From the NCBI GenBank assembly GCA_903891475.1, contig CAITEP010000007.1, positions 1 through 57,432 of the forward strand: DNA of 57,432 bases, written 5' to 3'. Below, in pieces: positions 1 through 8,845 of this stretch. Every line of letters begins with the position of its first letter. Position 1 is the first letter of the stretch. The translations under genes were made by a program, and so were the position numbers. The notes under the pieces were generated by a model, which had not been told where the DNA came from, made no database searches, and saw only the letters and a program-made list of their open reading frames with translations. The stretch is from an uncultured Mucilaginibacter sp. (lineage in GTDB: Bacteria; Bacteroidota; Bacteroidia; Sphingobacteriales; Sphingobacteriaceae).

Positions 1-137
1 ATCCAGCTCATGTTTATCGTCGCAAATATTATTGCTGGCAAGTTGCACTCCTGCAGAGCTTGTTTCTCCTTATATCTGCTTGGGCTAGTTAGCAATTTTT
101 CTAATCATTTCCACCAACTATTTTTGTCATCATTACC
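1..137. repeat. 137-bp inverted repeat, left copy
   Basis: Bases 1-137 are the exact reverse complement of 57294-57430; the match breaks at 138/57293. The copy contains a near-palindrome around CTCCTGCAGAG (49-59). Its inner edge falls where the neighbouring reading frame starts to look like a desaturase, so the repeat replaces the native upstream part of that gene. It may be the end of a dispersed repeat or insertion element at which assembly stopped, or a chimeric inversion. No transposase is visible. Confidence 0.95.
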
Positions 138-405
138 GTTTTTAAAATACATATTTACAACTCCACAATACCATCACTGGCACCATTGCGAAGACCCTAA
201 ATATTATGGGCATAATTTTGCCTCCATATTTCCATTTATAGATATAATTTTTGGCACCTATTATTTACCTGGAAAAGAGTGGCCAGAAGGTACTGGCGTG
301 CACGAAGCTCAATACCCAAAAGGTTTTATAAAACAAACCATCTATCCGTTTACAAAAAGTCCGTTTGATACCAATTTAAATATGGAAGATAGGAGTTTAA
401 GGTAA
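138..405 (+). pseudogene. Sterol desaturase / fatty acid hydroxylase family, C-terminal fragment
   Basis: Only the C-terminal ~88 residues of a membrane di-iron desaturase/hydroxylase are present. The last histidine box is clear (TPQYHHWHHCEDPKYYGHNFAS), followed by the family-typical FPFIDIIFGTYYLP. Members usually run to 250-400 residues with earlier histidine boxes and membrane helices, all missing here. The frame stays open back to an ATG at base 10, but residues from bases 10-137 are encoded by the terminal inverted repeat and show no desaturase features, so that N-terminus is chimeric. The real gene is either interrupted by a repeat element or cut by the contig end. Substrate (lipid or carotenoid) cannot be told from this part. 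Confidence 0.8.
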
Positions 406-413
406 TTTGAGTG

Positions 414-1145
414 TTAAAAATATTGTAAAATCTTTTCCAAATCTGCTGGGGTGTCAATCGCGAAAGTTTCATGTTCGGTTTCGGCAACTTTAATGCGGTA
501 ACCATTTTCTATCCAACGTAACTGTTCCAGGCTTTCGGCCTTTTCTAATGATGATGGAGGTAATTTGGTAATTTGTTGCAATACAGCCACCCGATAACCG
601 TAAATACCAATGTGTTTATAGTATTGATAATTTGATAGCCAGTTCTCTTGATCAACCCCTCTAATTGTTGGAATAGTAGCACGTGAAAAGTATATAGCCT
701 CTCCTTTTACATTTATTAAAACCTTTGGAGTATTTTGGTTAAAAAGCTCCTCATTGGTGGTAATTTTTTTTACTAGGGTTGCAATATCCGCATCAGTTTC
801 AAAGCAGCTTGCCAATTTATCAATTTGATTAGGGTCGATAAATGGCTCATCACCTTGTATATTAATTACTACATTATAGTTAGGATATGAGCGTGCCACC
901 TCAGCGCACCTATCGGTTCCGCTTTGATGATTGGTAGAGGTCATGATAGCTAGTCCTCCAAAGCCTATAACATGGTCGTATATTCGAGAATCATCGGTAG
1001 CTACAATAACCTGATTTAATGAAGTACATTTCTTGGCTTGTTCATAAACCCTTTGTATCATAGTTTTGCCCTTAATGCTAACTAAAGGCTTACCAGGAAA
1101 CCTTGTTGAAGCATAGCGGGCGGGAATAATACCAAGTATTTTCAT
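414..1145 (-). CDS. kdsB: 3-deoxy-manno-octulosonate cytidylyltransferase (CMP-KDO synthetase)
   Basis: Cytoplasmic enzyme that activates KDO with CTP to CMP-KDO for the inner core of lipopolysaccharide. The 243 residues match the usual KdsB length. The N-terminal nucleotide-binding signature IIPARYASTRFPGKPL sits at residues 6-21, SGTDR at 75-79 and NIQGDEPF at 95-102, with a family-typical HIGIYGYR later. The start ATG gives the MKILGIIPAR beginning expected of the family. It lies 21 bp downstream of a deoxynucleoside kinase on the same strand, so the two are probably co-transcribed. Its presence implies a KDO-containing outer membrane. Confidence 0.95.
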   Translation of the reverse strand: MKILGIIPARYASTRFPGKPLVSIKGKTMIQRVYEQAKKCTSLNQVIVATDDSRIYDHVIGFGGLAIMTSTNHQSGTDRCAEVARSYPNYNVVINIQGDEPFIDPNQIDKLASCFETDADIATLVKKITTNEELFNQNTPKVLINVKGEAIYFSRATIPTIRGVDQENWLSNYQYYKHIGIYGYRVAVLQQITKLPPSSLEKAESLEQLRWIENGYRIKVAETEHETFAIDTPADLEKILQYF

Positions 1146-1166
1146 GAATAAAACCGTTGAGCAAAA

Positions 1167-1781
1167 TTAAAACAACCCATTAATCTCTCGTTCAACTAAT
1201 TGAACAACTGTAGCCAAATCTTCAGTTTTGGTGGCAAAATCAATGGTATCCTTGTCTATAATCAACAGTTTACCTAAGTTATACCCACTTATCCATTTTT
1301 GATATTTATCGTTTAGTTTTGACAAATAATCAAGTCTAATCCCACTTTCATATTCCCTACCTCGGCGTTGTATATTGTTAACTAATGTAGGTACTGAAGC
1401 CTTAAGATATATAAGTAAATCGGGAGGCTTTATAAATTCGGTTATATTATCAAATATTGCTTGGTAGTTTTGAAAATCACGGGTAGTCATTAAACCCATA
1501 TCGTGCAGGTTTTCGGCAAAAATATAGGCATCTTCATAAATGGTTCTATCCTGTATAATATTTTGCCCACCTTTTTGTATTTCAATTATCTGGCGATAAC
1601 GAGTATTTAAAAAATATATTTGAAGGTTGAAGCTCCAACGTTTCATATCGCTGTAAAAATCTTCCAAATAGGGATTGTTGTCCACTGCTTCATATAATGG
1701 ATCCCAATTATAGTTTTTAGCCAATAATTCTGTTAAGGTAGTTTTGCCAGCTCCTATGTTGCCTACTATTGCAATGTGCAT
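1167..1781 (-). CDS. Deoxynucleoside kinase (dAdo/dCyd/dGuo kinase family)
   Basis: Predicted salvage kinase phosphorylating deoxynucleosides with ATP. P-loop GNIGAGKTT at residues 7-15, the substrate-pocket stretch YEAVDNNPYL at 30-39, DRT at 78-80 followed by IYEDAYIF, and an arginine-rich lid (RRGREYESG, near 140) are those of the dNK/dGK superfamily. The 204-residue length is normal. Which deoxynucleoside is preferred cannot be read from sequence. It is upstream of kdsB in a likely two-gene unit. The gap to trpS (1782-1938) holds an 11-bp inverted repeat but no gene. Confidence 0.9.
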   Translation of the reverse strand: MHIAIVGNIGAGKTTLTELLAKNYNWDPLYEAVDNNPYLEDFYSDMKRWSFNLQIYFLNTRYRQIIEIQKGGQNIIQDRTIYEDAYIFAENLHDMGLMTTRDFQNYQAIFDNITEFIKPPDLLIYLKASVPTLVNNIQRRGREYESGIRLDYLSKLNDKYQKWISGYNLGKLLIIDKDTIDFATKTEDLATVVQLVEREINGLF

Positions 1782-1791
1782 CTTTATTAAA

Positions 1792-1927
1792 TGTTGATAA
1801 TTTTGATGGTGCGTGTTTTAAATATTCAGTCAGTAATAAATCCCGCTTTTATCAAAAAAAAATTCAAAGTTGTTTGATGCAGGTAATATCCGGACTAATA
1901 TACAATTTGAAGTGTTAATTATCAACA
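1792..1927. repeat. Short intergenic element bounded by 11-bp inverted repeats
   Basis: TGTTGATAATT at 1792-1802 recurs as its exact reverse complement AATTATCAACA at 1917-1927, bracketing most of the dNK-trpS gap. There is no coding capacity inside. It could be a MITE-like remnant or chance in AT-rich DNA; no target-site duplication was identified. Confidence 0.3.
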
Positions 1928-1938
1928 ACCCAGTAAAC

Positions 1939-2934
1939 CTAGAATCGCCTAAACCCGATAATTTCTCTCACTTCACGAATTGTTTTCCCTGCACTTTCTC
2001 TAGCTTTTTCGGCACCTAAACCAGCAACTTTCCGTAAATAATCCACATCATTGGCAATATCATTAATCCTCTCTCTTATTGGAGTTGTGGCAATAATAAT
2101 ATCCTCTGCCAATTGCTTTTTCAAATCGCCATACCTAATTTGACAGTTATTATATAGATTGTCAAAATGTTTAAGGGTTTCTGTTGATGAAACCACCTTC
2201 ATAATATCAAATAGATTTTGAATTTCAACAGGTTTTTCCTGATTTTCCGAAGTCGGTCCCCCATCTGTCACAGCACGCATTACTTTTTTCCGTATTGCCT
2301 CAGGCGAATCAGAAAGGTAAACCGCATTACCCTCCCCTTCTGATTTTCCCATTTTACCTTTTCCATCCAATCCAGGTATTTTAACCAAGTTCGCGCTAAA
2401 ATTAAATGCAAATGCTTCAGGAAAGTATTCGTTTTTATACAATCTATTAAAACGGTTGGCAAAAGTCCTGGCCATTTCCAAGTGTTGTTCTTGATCTTTA
2501 CCTACAGGTACTTTTGTAGCTTTGTGAATAATAATATCGGCAGCCATTAGTACCGGGTATGTTAATAAGCCAGCGTTTACATTTTCAGGATTAGCTCTTA
2601 CTTTATCTTTAAAAGAAGTACTTCGCTCCAGCTCACCTAAATAGGCATTCATGTTTAGATACAAATACAATTCAGATATTTCCGGGACATCCGATTGAAT
2701 GTAAATAGTTGCCTTTTCAGGATCAATACCAGCGGCCAAATACTCTACCAAAACCTGTTTTACGTTACCATGTAAATTTTCGGGTGTTGGGTGGGTAGTT
2801 AAAGAATGTAGGTCGGCAATAAAAAAGAAGCAGTTATACTCATACTGCATTTTAACAAAGTTTTGTATCGCTCCGTAGTAATTCCCTAAGTGCAAATTAC
2901 CGGTTGAACGTATACCACTTACAACAGTTTCCAT
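1939..2934 (-). CDS. trpS: Tryptophanyl-tRNA synthetase
   Basis: Class I aminoacyl-tRNA synthetase that charges tRNA-Trp. The HIGH motif appears as TGNLHLGNY (11-19) and the KMSKS loop as KMGKS (194-198). The AGLLTYPVLMAADI segment (121-134) and VGKDQEQHLEMAR (144-156) are hallmarks of bacterial TrpRS. Length 331 is standard. The start METVVSGIRSTGNLHLGNY fits the family N-terminus. It stands alone: a 150-bp gap separates it from divergent plsC, and I saw no leader peptide or T-box upstream. Confidence 0.96.
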   Translation of the reverse strand: METVVSGIRSTGNLHLGNYYGAIQNFVKMQYEYNCFFFIADLHSLTTHPTPENLHGNVKQVLVEYLAAGIDPEKATIYIQSDVPEISELYLYLNMNAYLGELERSTSFKDKVRANPENVNAGLLTYPVLMAADIIIHKATKVPVGKDQEQHLEMARTFANRFNRLYKNEYFPEAFAFNFSANLVKIPGLDGKGKMGKSEGEGNAVYLSDSPEAIRKKVMRAVTDGGPTSENQEKPVEIQNLFDIMKVVSSTETLKHFDNLYNNCQIRYGDLKKQLAEDIIIATTPIRERINDIANDVDYLRKVAGLGAEKARESAGKTIREVREIIGFRRF

Positions 2935-3091
2935 GTGTGCGAAAGTAAGTAATTTTTATATTTTTGATATGACCGAAATAAGGTTTCATTATTATTAATT
3001 TTTCAATCAAATAATCTTAAAAACACCAAATAGCCATTTTTAACCCTTTAAGCTTTGTAAAAAAGCTAGTTATTTTTTACTTTTGAAGATA

Positions 3092-3823
3092 ATGATAAAC
3101 CCCCTAAAAAGAATCCACACCAATTTTTATAAGGCCTCAGTGGTGTTTTTTTTCGTTCTTTTATGGCCAATAGCCATTTTTCTAAAGCAAAAAAAAGAGC
3201 GTTATCAACACATTAACCAATTGCGAAGGGTTATTTCATTTTTATCAACTGCTTTTTCTGGTATATTTTTCAAGGTTAAATATGAGGCATCCATAGATTG
3301 GAGCAAAACTTATATTATAGTTGGCAACCATACCTCGAACCTTGATATTTTGGCGATAAACCTTGCCACAAAAAACAACCATTGTTTTATTGGCAAGGAA
3401 GAGCTTAAATATAAAATTGTTCTTGGTTACTTTTTTAATACCATTGATATTACCGTAAACCGTGAAAGTAAAATTTCTTCATTCAAAGCCTTTAAAAAAG
3501 CTGCAGAAAGACTAGAAGAAGGCTTTAGTGTAGTAATATTCCCTGAAGCAACTATACCTTTGGTTTATCCACCACAATTAAATCCATTTAAAAACGGAGC
3601 ATTTAGGTTAGCGATAGAATTGAAGGTGCCTATTATTCCAATAACTTCGCTCGATACTTGGAAGGTATTTTGGAATACAGGTAGCCAGTATGGTAGTCGA
3701 CCGGGAATTAGCCATATATTTGTTCACAAACCAATTGAGACGGAGCACTTGACTTTGGATGATGCAGACACTTTACGCGACCAAGTGCATGATTTAATAA
3801 AAAACAAATTAGGAATTGTATGA
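3092..3823 (+). CDS. plsC: 1-acyl-sn-glycerol-3-phosphate acyltransferase (PlsC family)
   Basis: Membrane-associated acyltransferase expected to convert lysophosphatidate to phosphatidate. An N-terminal hydrophobic anchor (SVVFFFVLLWPIAIFL) is followed by the catalytic NHTSNLD (H-x4-D, His at residue 80). The glycerol-phosphate-binding block is FPEAT instead of the usual FPEGT (near 150-154). I chose the ATG at 3092, giving MINPLKRI; an in-frame TTG at 3083 is possible but adds only three residues. The stop overlaps the gatC start by 4 bp (ATGA), indicating translational coupling. The Gly-to-Ala change could tune substrate choice, and other PlsC-fold lipid acyltransferases remain possible. 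Confidence 0.85.
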   Translation: MINPLKRIHTNFYKASVVFFFVLLWPIAIFLKQKKERYQHINQLRRVISFLSTAFSGIFFKVKYEASIDWSKTYIIVGNHTSNLDILAINLATKNNHCFIGKEELKYKIVLGYFFNTIDITVNRESKISSFKAFKKAAERLEEGFSVVIFPEATIPLVYPPQLNPFKNGAFRLAIELKVPIIPITSLDTWKVFWNTGSQYGSRPGISHIFVHKPIETEHLTLDDADTLRDQVHDLIKNKLGIV

Positions 3824-4113
3824 TAATAGATGAAGAAACCGTAGATAAAATAGCACATCTGGCTCGTTTGGAACTTAATTCGAGCGAAAAATCAGCAATG
3901 ATTGATGATATGAACAAAATTTTAGGCTTTATGGACAAGCTAAATGAAATTGATACAACAGGTGTTGAGCCTCTTGTATATATGACTGATGAAGTAAATA
4001 TTTTGCGTGAAGATACAGTAAAACAAGAAATCACCCATCAGGAAGCACTTTTAAACGCTCCCAAACATGATGATGACTACTTTTTAGTTTCCAAAGTCAT
4101 TAACCTGAAATAA
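3820..4113 (+). CDS. gatC: Asp-tRNA(Asn)/Glu-tRNA(Gln) amidotransferase subunit C
   Basis: Small clamp subunit of the GatCAB transamidosome, which converts misacylated Glu-tRNA(Gln) or Asp-tRNA(Asn). The sequence MIIDEETVDKIAHLARLELN and the later GVEPLVYMTDEVNILREDTV are typical GatC. At 97 residues it is full length. Its ATG overlaps the plsC stop (ATGA). gatA and gatB are not in this window, as is common because gatC is often unlinked in Bacteroidota. Confidence 0.93.
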   Translation: MIIDEETVDKIAHLARLELNSSEKSAMIDDMNKILGFMDKLNEIDTTGVEPLVYMTDEVNILREDTVKQEITHQEALLNAPKHDDDYFLVSKVINLK

Positions 4114-4220
4114 TTTCACGCTTATTATTGAATTAATCTTTTGTATTAAAGTTCAATTTGTTGATAAAATGCAAATAGGTGTAACAAAATCACCAATTCT
4201 ATTGTCAAATAAATAAAAAA

Positions 4221-4946
4221 ATGGAACCACTCATTACCCTTAAACAAATAGGACGTCGGTATGTAATAGGCACCGAAATTATTCATGCTTTAAAATCGGT
4301 ATCTCTTTCAATTAATAAAGGCGAGTTTGTGGCTTTGATGGGCCCTTCTGGTTCGGGCAAATCAACCTTAATGAATATATTAGGTTGTTTAGATACTCCT
4401 TCAAAAGGCGAATATTGGCTTAATGGAACCAATGTGAGTGGAATGACTGATAATGAACTAGCCGAAGTAAGAAACAAAGAAATTGGTTTCGTTTTTCAAA
4501 CCTTTAACCTATTGCCCCGTAACACTGCGCTTGATAATGTGGCTCTACCATTAGTTTATGCAGGCGTTAGTAAGGAAAAAAGAATGGCTAGAGCCAAAGA
4601 AAATCTGGAAAATGTTGGTTTAGGTAATAGAATTACCCATAAGCCTAATGAATTATCTGGTGGTCAAAGACAGAGAGTTGCGGTTGCAAGAGCATTAATT
4701 AACAACCCATCTATAATTTTGGCCGATGAACCTACTGGTAACCTTGACACAAAGACTTCTATCGAAATTATGGGCTTAATTGAAGATATACACTCAAAAG
4801 GTAATACTATTATATTAGTTACCCACGAAGAGGATATTGCTTTACATGCTCACAGAATAGTACGCATGCGCGATGGACTTATTGAAAATGACTATGCTAA
4901 TACCAATATTCAAAAAGTTGACCGCAAGGCAATTTTAGCCGACTAG
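4221..4946 (+). CDS. ABC transporter ATP-binding protein, MacB/LolD type
   Basis: ATPase of a type VII (MacB/LolCDE-like) ABC system. Walker [10 protein letters not shown] at 41-49, Q-loop near [10 protein letters not shown] (90-99), signature LSGGQRQ at 145-151, Walker [13 protein letters not shown] (165-176) and switch His in VTHEE (200-204). At 241 residues it is a stand-alone nucleotide-binding subunit. The ADEPTGNLD and [16 protein letters not shown] patterns are characteristic of the MacB/LolD/FtsE group. No permease is adjacent, but a MacB-type permease lies 8 kb downstream (13204-14454); pairing is inferred only. Likely exports or extracts a substrate at the inner membrane. Confidence 0.88.
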   Translation: MEPLITLKQIGRRYVIGTEIIHALKSVSLSINKGEFVALMGPSGSGKSTLMNILGCLDTPSKGEYWLNGTNVSGMTDNELAEVRNKEIGFVFQTFNLLPRNTALDNVALPLVYAGVSKEKRMARAKENLENVGLGNRITHKPNELSGGQRQRVAVARALINNPSIILADEPTGNLDTKTSIEIMGLIEDIHSKGNTIILVTHEEDIALHAHRIVRMRDGLIENDYANTNIQKVDRKAILAD

Positions 4947-4956
4947 CCTTAGTCAT

Positions 4957-6720
4957 TTAGTTTGTAATATTCGGTAAGCTAAATATAAACTTGCTACCGT
5001 TTCCTGCCGTGCTTTCAATTTCTAAGGAACCACCATTTTTTTCAATAAAATCCTGACAAATAATTAATCCTAAACCTGAACCTTTTTCTCCGGAGGTACC
5101 GTTTTTAAAGAAATTCCCTTTACTGAAAATATTTTCTATTTCTTCTTTTGTAAGACCAGTACCCGTATCTTGAACAAAAGTTTTAATAAACCCATTTACC
5201 GTTTCGCATTCAATGGTAATTTTGCCATTTTCATTAGTAAACTTTACTGCATTTGCAATTAGGTTTCTTAAAACCAAGTTGATCATATCCCTATCTGCGT
5301 AAACCATTATGGTTTTATCAATTTGGTTCTCTATTTCAATTGATTTACTTTCTGCTCTAGCTTTAAATAAGTCGTAATTTTCAATTATTATTTCCTTCAA
5401 ATCAAACCAAACTTGCCTTACTTGAATTCCATCTAATTGGCTTTTTGCCCAATAAAGTAGGTTATCAGCCAAATTTAATGTGGAGCCTATACTTAAATTT
5501 AGCATTGGCAGTAAAACTTGCAACTCCTCAATGCTAATATCTTCCGAATCAATTAAATCAAAGGTGCTTTTAAGTTGAGCTAAAGGCCCTTTTAAATCGT
5601 GAGAGATTATTGAGAACAACCTATCTTTAGTTACATTCAAGGCTTCTAACGCTTTTTTTTGGGCTAAAATCTCTTCGCTCTTATTAATTAATTCTCCTGT
5701 TTGTTGATCAACCATTTGTTTTAGTCGAGCTCTGATTCTTTTCAGCCGAATGGTATTTAGGGTATTTCCAAAATATAATAGTAATAGTCCGCCAATTAAA
5801 TAAAATAGATGAGCAACCCATGTTTTGTACCAAGGTGGTTTAATGTAAAATGAAAAAACAGTGGGTTTACTTAACATTCCGTAAACATTTTTAGTTCGAA
5901 CCGAAAAATTATAATATCCATCATCAAGATTGGTAAAATCAGCTTCCGACGATGAATTCCAATCAGACCATTTATTTTCAAATCCATCCAACTTGTATTG
6001 ATATTTATTTTCGGACGCGGATTCTAAAAACGTTGACCGAAATGAAATTTTCAAGGTATTTAAATCGTACGGTATTTCACTGATAATGCTGGAAGAACCT
6101 TCCTTATAGAGCATTTTTTGTTTAGCCCAAACATTGCAAACTTTAGTTTCAAAGGTTTTATTGTAAATATAATGCTGGTTAGGATTAAAGGTTATTAAAT
6201 TACCTTTGTAACCTAACAAAACTTCATTATTATCATCGGTAAACAATGGTGCATCCACATCAACTCTTAAATTATTGGTTTTAAGGGATATTTTACTAAA
6301 AGGGGTTGGCGATAATTTATAGTTTCCATTAGGTTGTTTAGCCAATAATCCAACTGTTTGTAAATCTTTTGTTGGTGCCCCCCAAAAATAAATATCACCA
6401 TTAGCAGTTTCAGTTAAGGTATAAATGCACCAACCTTTTATATGTTGTGGGTCAAATGAAAGGTCAGGTTCAAATTTATTGCTATTAAACGTGTAAATCC
6501 CGTTTATGGTTGTGAAGATTAACCTTCCATTTCGTAATTTATAAATACGGTTATTAATATTTGAAGGTAAGCCATTTATCTTGCCATAATTAGTTAGGCT
6601 AATAACCGAATCTTGGCTTGCATTTAATTTAACCTTGATAATACCTTTATTTATCTGACTAATCCAAAAGTCCCCATCTAATTCATAAAGATTAAATACC
6701 CCGTCATCAAATCCAATAAT
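4957..6720 (-). CDS. Sensor histidine kinase, C-terminal part (Y_Y_Y + TM + HisKA + HATPase), frameshifted from upstream half
   Basis: This is the downstream part of a ~1030-residue propeller sensor kinase. Reading from the A9 tract (6720-6728), the frame stays open but has no ATG; a TTG at 6345 is the only start I found. It encodes the last propeller blades, a Y_Y_Y domain (YQYKLDGFENKWSDWN), one membrane helix (WVAHLFYLIGGLLLLYFG), a short coiled coil, the phospho-acceptor box FSIISHDLKGPLAQL, N-box NLIANAVKF, G1 DTGTGL and G2 GEKGSGLGL. No receiver or AraC domain follows, so it is not a full hybrid HTCS. Removing one A from the tract restores fusion to the N-terminal half. Confidence 0.85.
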   Translation of the reverse strand: MIGFDDGVFNLYELDGDFWISQINKGIIKVKLNASQDSVISLTNYGKINGLPSNINNRIYKLRNGRLIFTTINGIYTFNSNKFEPDLSFDPQHIKGWCIYTLTETANGDIYFWGAPTKDLQTVGLLAKQPNGNYKLSPTPFSKISLKTNNLRVDVDAPLFTDDNNEVLLGYKGNLITFNPNQHYIYNKTFETKVCNVWAKQKMLYKEGSSSIISEIPYDLNTLKISFRSTFLESASENKYQYKLDGFENKWSDWNSSSEADFTNLDDGYYNFSVRTKNVYGMLSKPTVFSFYIKPPWYKTWVAHLFYLIGGLLLLYFGNTLNTIRLKRIRARLKQMVDQQTGELINKSEEILAQKKALEALNVTKDRLFSIISHDLKGPLAQLKSTFDLIDSEDISIEELQVLLPMLNLSIGSTLNLADNLLYWAKSQLDGIQVRQVWFDLKEIIIENYDLFKARAESKSIEIENQIDKTIMVYADRDMINLVLRNLIANAVKFTNENGKITIECETVNGFIKTFVQDTGTGLTKEEIENIFSKGNFFKNGTSGEKGSGLGLIICQDFIEKNGGSLEIESTAGNGSKFIFSLPNITN

Positions 6721-8050
6721 TTTTTTTTGTTATCCATTTACCACCCACTTTCTTCAATAACCATAAACCAGTGTCCTCAGTTCCGAATATGTAGGTATAT
6801 GGTGAATTTTTTAAATTACAAATTGAACGCACATATAAAATTGGAGAAATATTGATTAGTTTTTTATTTATCAATTGAAATACTCCATTTGCACCTATTA
6901 AAATTGTTTGATTATCAAAATTATATATCCCCCCAATTAGATAATGAATTTTACCTAATTTGGGGAAATACAATTTGTCATATCTAGAATATAAATCCAC
7001 ATCTGTTCCAATATAATATTGGTTTTTATCCTTACCAATTGCAATGATTGTTTTCTCTTCAGTTCCTAAACCATTGAATTGATTAGAATATGATAAAGGT
7101 GAATTTGTGTGAATTTGAATAATTGCATGATTAAATCCTAGCCAAAGGTTATTATCTTTATCTATAAAATTGGGGGAAAATGGAAAAGCACTACCAAGCA
7201 ATTCTTTAATTATATAGTTTGTTATTTGTCCACTTTTATTGATAAAAATTATACCAAAGCCAGAAGTAATTGAGATAATACTATTTTTTAGATAATTTAT
7301 TTGCGTTATATAAGGGTCAAATTTAAAATATGGTTTCGGTAATTGTTTAAATAAAGTAATACGATTATTTGGTTTTTCATCGCTATTAAAAACAAATACA
7401 CTTCCTTTTTTTGTAAGTAATAAATATTTGTTATTCTGATATTCTGCTATAGATGCAATATCTAATAGTTTTAAATCCTTTCCAAATTTTACCTCGATAA
7501 AGTTCCCTTTCTCATATTTAAATAATCCATTTTCAGTTAGTACATATAATTTATTATAAAGTTTAAATAACCTTAAATGTTTTATTGGATATATTCTAAA
7601 ATTTCCATCATAAAATTTGTATATTTTATTGGAATTGCAATAGAATATATCATCGTCAATTAAAATTGTTTGATCAATATATCCGATGCCCTGTTCACTT
7701 TTAGGAAGTAATGTTAATAAAGAATTATAGGTATAGTTTCCAAGGTTATTTTTTTTAAAAAAGCCAAATTCAAATGATGAGCCTGTAAAAATATCACCTT
7801 TTTGATTGAGAGCTAAGGAGGAGACAAAATCATGATTAGTGGTATTCAGCAATCCCCACTTAATTCCATCATAGGTTAAAACTCCGTCACTATTTGCGCA
7901 ATAAATAATTCCATCCTTATCTTGGGCAAAATCATTATTTTGAAGTCCTGCATTATAAACGTTTTGTGAAAATTTTTCATAAAATAATTGCTGACCAACA
8001 CTTATTTCAAAGTTGGTGAACAAATAGATGAAGATTATTAAAAAACGCAT
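6707..8050 (-). CDS. Propeller sensor kinase, N-terminal part (signal peptide + two-component regulator propeller)
   Basis: 447 residues beginning with a signal peptide (MRFLIIFIYLFTNFEISVGQ) and continuing as a repeat-rich beta-propeller of the Reg_prop type. Repeats have the form DKDGIIYCANSDGVLTYDG, QKGDIFTGSSFEFGFF and DKDNNLWLGFNHAII. It ends prematurely at 6707 just after GKWITKK, where a run of nine A residues (minus strand) shifts the frame; the continuation with histidine kinase domains lies at 4957-6720. As drawn it would be a secreted sensor domain without a kinase. Probably one gene broken by a single-base indel, sequencing error, or slippage at the homopolymer. Confidence 0.82.
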   Translation of the reverse strand: MRFLIIFIYLFTNFEISVGQQLFYEKFSQNVYNAGLQNNDFAQDKDGIIYCANSDGVLTYDGIKWGLLNTTNHDFVSSLALNQKGDIFTGSSFEFGFFKKNNLGNYTYNSLLTLLPKSEQGIGYIDQTILIDDDIFYCNSNKIYKFYDGNFRIYPIKHLRLFKLYNKLYVLTENGLFKYEKGNFIEVKFGKDLKLLDIASIAEYQNNKYLLLTKKGSVFVFNSDEKPNNRITLFKQLPKPYFKFDPYITQINYLKNSIISITSGFGIIFINKSGQITNYIIKELLGSAFPFSPNFIDKDNNLWLGFNHAIIQIHTNSPLSYSNQFNGLGTEEKTIIAIGKDKNQYYIGTDVDLYSRYDKLYFPKLGKIHYLIGGIYNFDNQTILIGANGVFQLINKKLINISPILYVRSICNLKNSPYTYIFGTEDTGLWLLKKVGGKWITKKNYWI

Positions 8051-8132
8051 GAGGCAGGAGGTTTGATAGATTGATGAAAAATAGGCTTAGTTATTTTTTA
8101 CATATAGTTATAAAATTTGTTTACATTGATTA

Positions 8133-8756
8133 TTAGAATTGAGAAGCTACTTTTTTAACAAAATCAGCCAAGTATAATGCCTTTGTGTAATGCATGGACT
8201 TATTGTTTCCTATAATAAGCGTATGGTTTACTATTTCAATAATAAAATCATCATGTCTTAAATCCATCACCGCATTCCTAAAATCGCGGTTAATTGCCTT
8301 GCTTGCTTTATTAAAATCGTTCACCAAAACATAAAACGCGTCACTAAATGAACGGTCATCTTCAAAATCGAGTTCAATTGGGTGCAAAAGTTCCGATATT
8401 TTATCAATTAGGGTTTCTTTCCGAATTTTGACTCTACCAAAGTCTTGCTTTAAATAAGAGAGCGCCCAGGTTTGGTAATCGCATGTTGAAATGAAGCCAC
8501 CATCCTCATGTTTAGTTTTGTTACTTACCTCCACAAATAAAATATAAGCGTCGTTATTATTTTCCTGCTTTATTGCATAGCTATTACGTAGGCTAAATCC
8601 AGGGAGGTTTTTAAAAACCTCAAAATCATGTAATTGAAAATCAATATGACCCGTAAACTGAATACTATGCTTATCCTTAAGTGCCTTATAAGTTTCGTGC
8701 ATGCATTCTATTTCTTCCGCACAAAGCCCTAAAGTGTTAAAAGGTAAATTGTTCAT
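8133..8756 (-). CDS. Hypothetical protein, 207 aa
   Basis: I do not recognise this family. It is a soluble, mixed alpha/beta protein without signal peptide or membrane helix. Notable stretches are YILFVEVSNKTKHEDGGF, a central KIRKETLIDKISELLHPIELDFEDDRSFSDAF, and a C-terminal IVNHTLIIGNNKSMHYTKAL. Composition and codon use look like the neighbours, and both flanking genes are on the same strand with gaps of about 80-90 bp, so it is likely a genuine monocistronic gene. No function is proposed. Confidence 0.6.
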   Translation of the reverse strand: MNNLPFNTLGLCAEEIECMHETYKALKDKHSIQFTGHIDFQLHDFEVFKNLPGFSLRNSYAIKQENNNDAYILFVEVSNKTKHEDGGFISTCDYQTWALSYLKQDFGRVKIRKETLIDKISELLHPIELDFEDDRSFSDAFYVLVNDFNKASKAINRDFRNAVMDLRHDDFIIEIVNHTLIIGNNKSMHYTKALYLADFVKKVASQF

Positions 8757-8845
8757 TCGCTAAATATAGATATTGGCGAGTAAATTAAAAATTGTAAACT
8801 GTAATGTTTTGATTACGAAACAAATATCATCAATTTCTAAATTAG

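Noticed and set aside
10..137. N-terminal extension of the desaturase-like reading frame
   Set aside because: It is encoded entirely inside the terminal inverted repeat and shows no family features, so it is a chance open frame.
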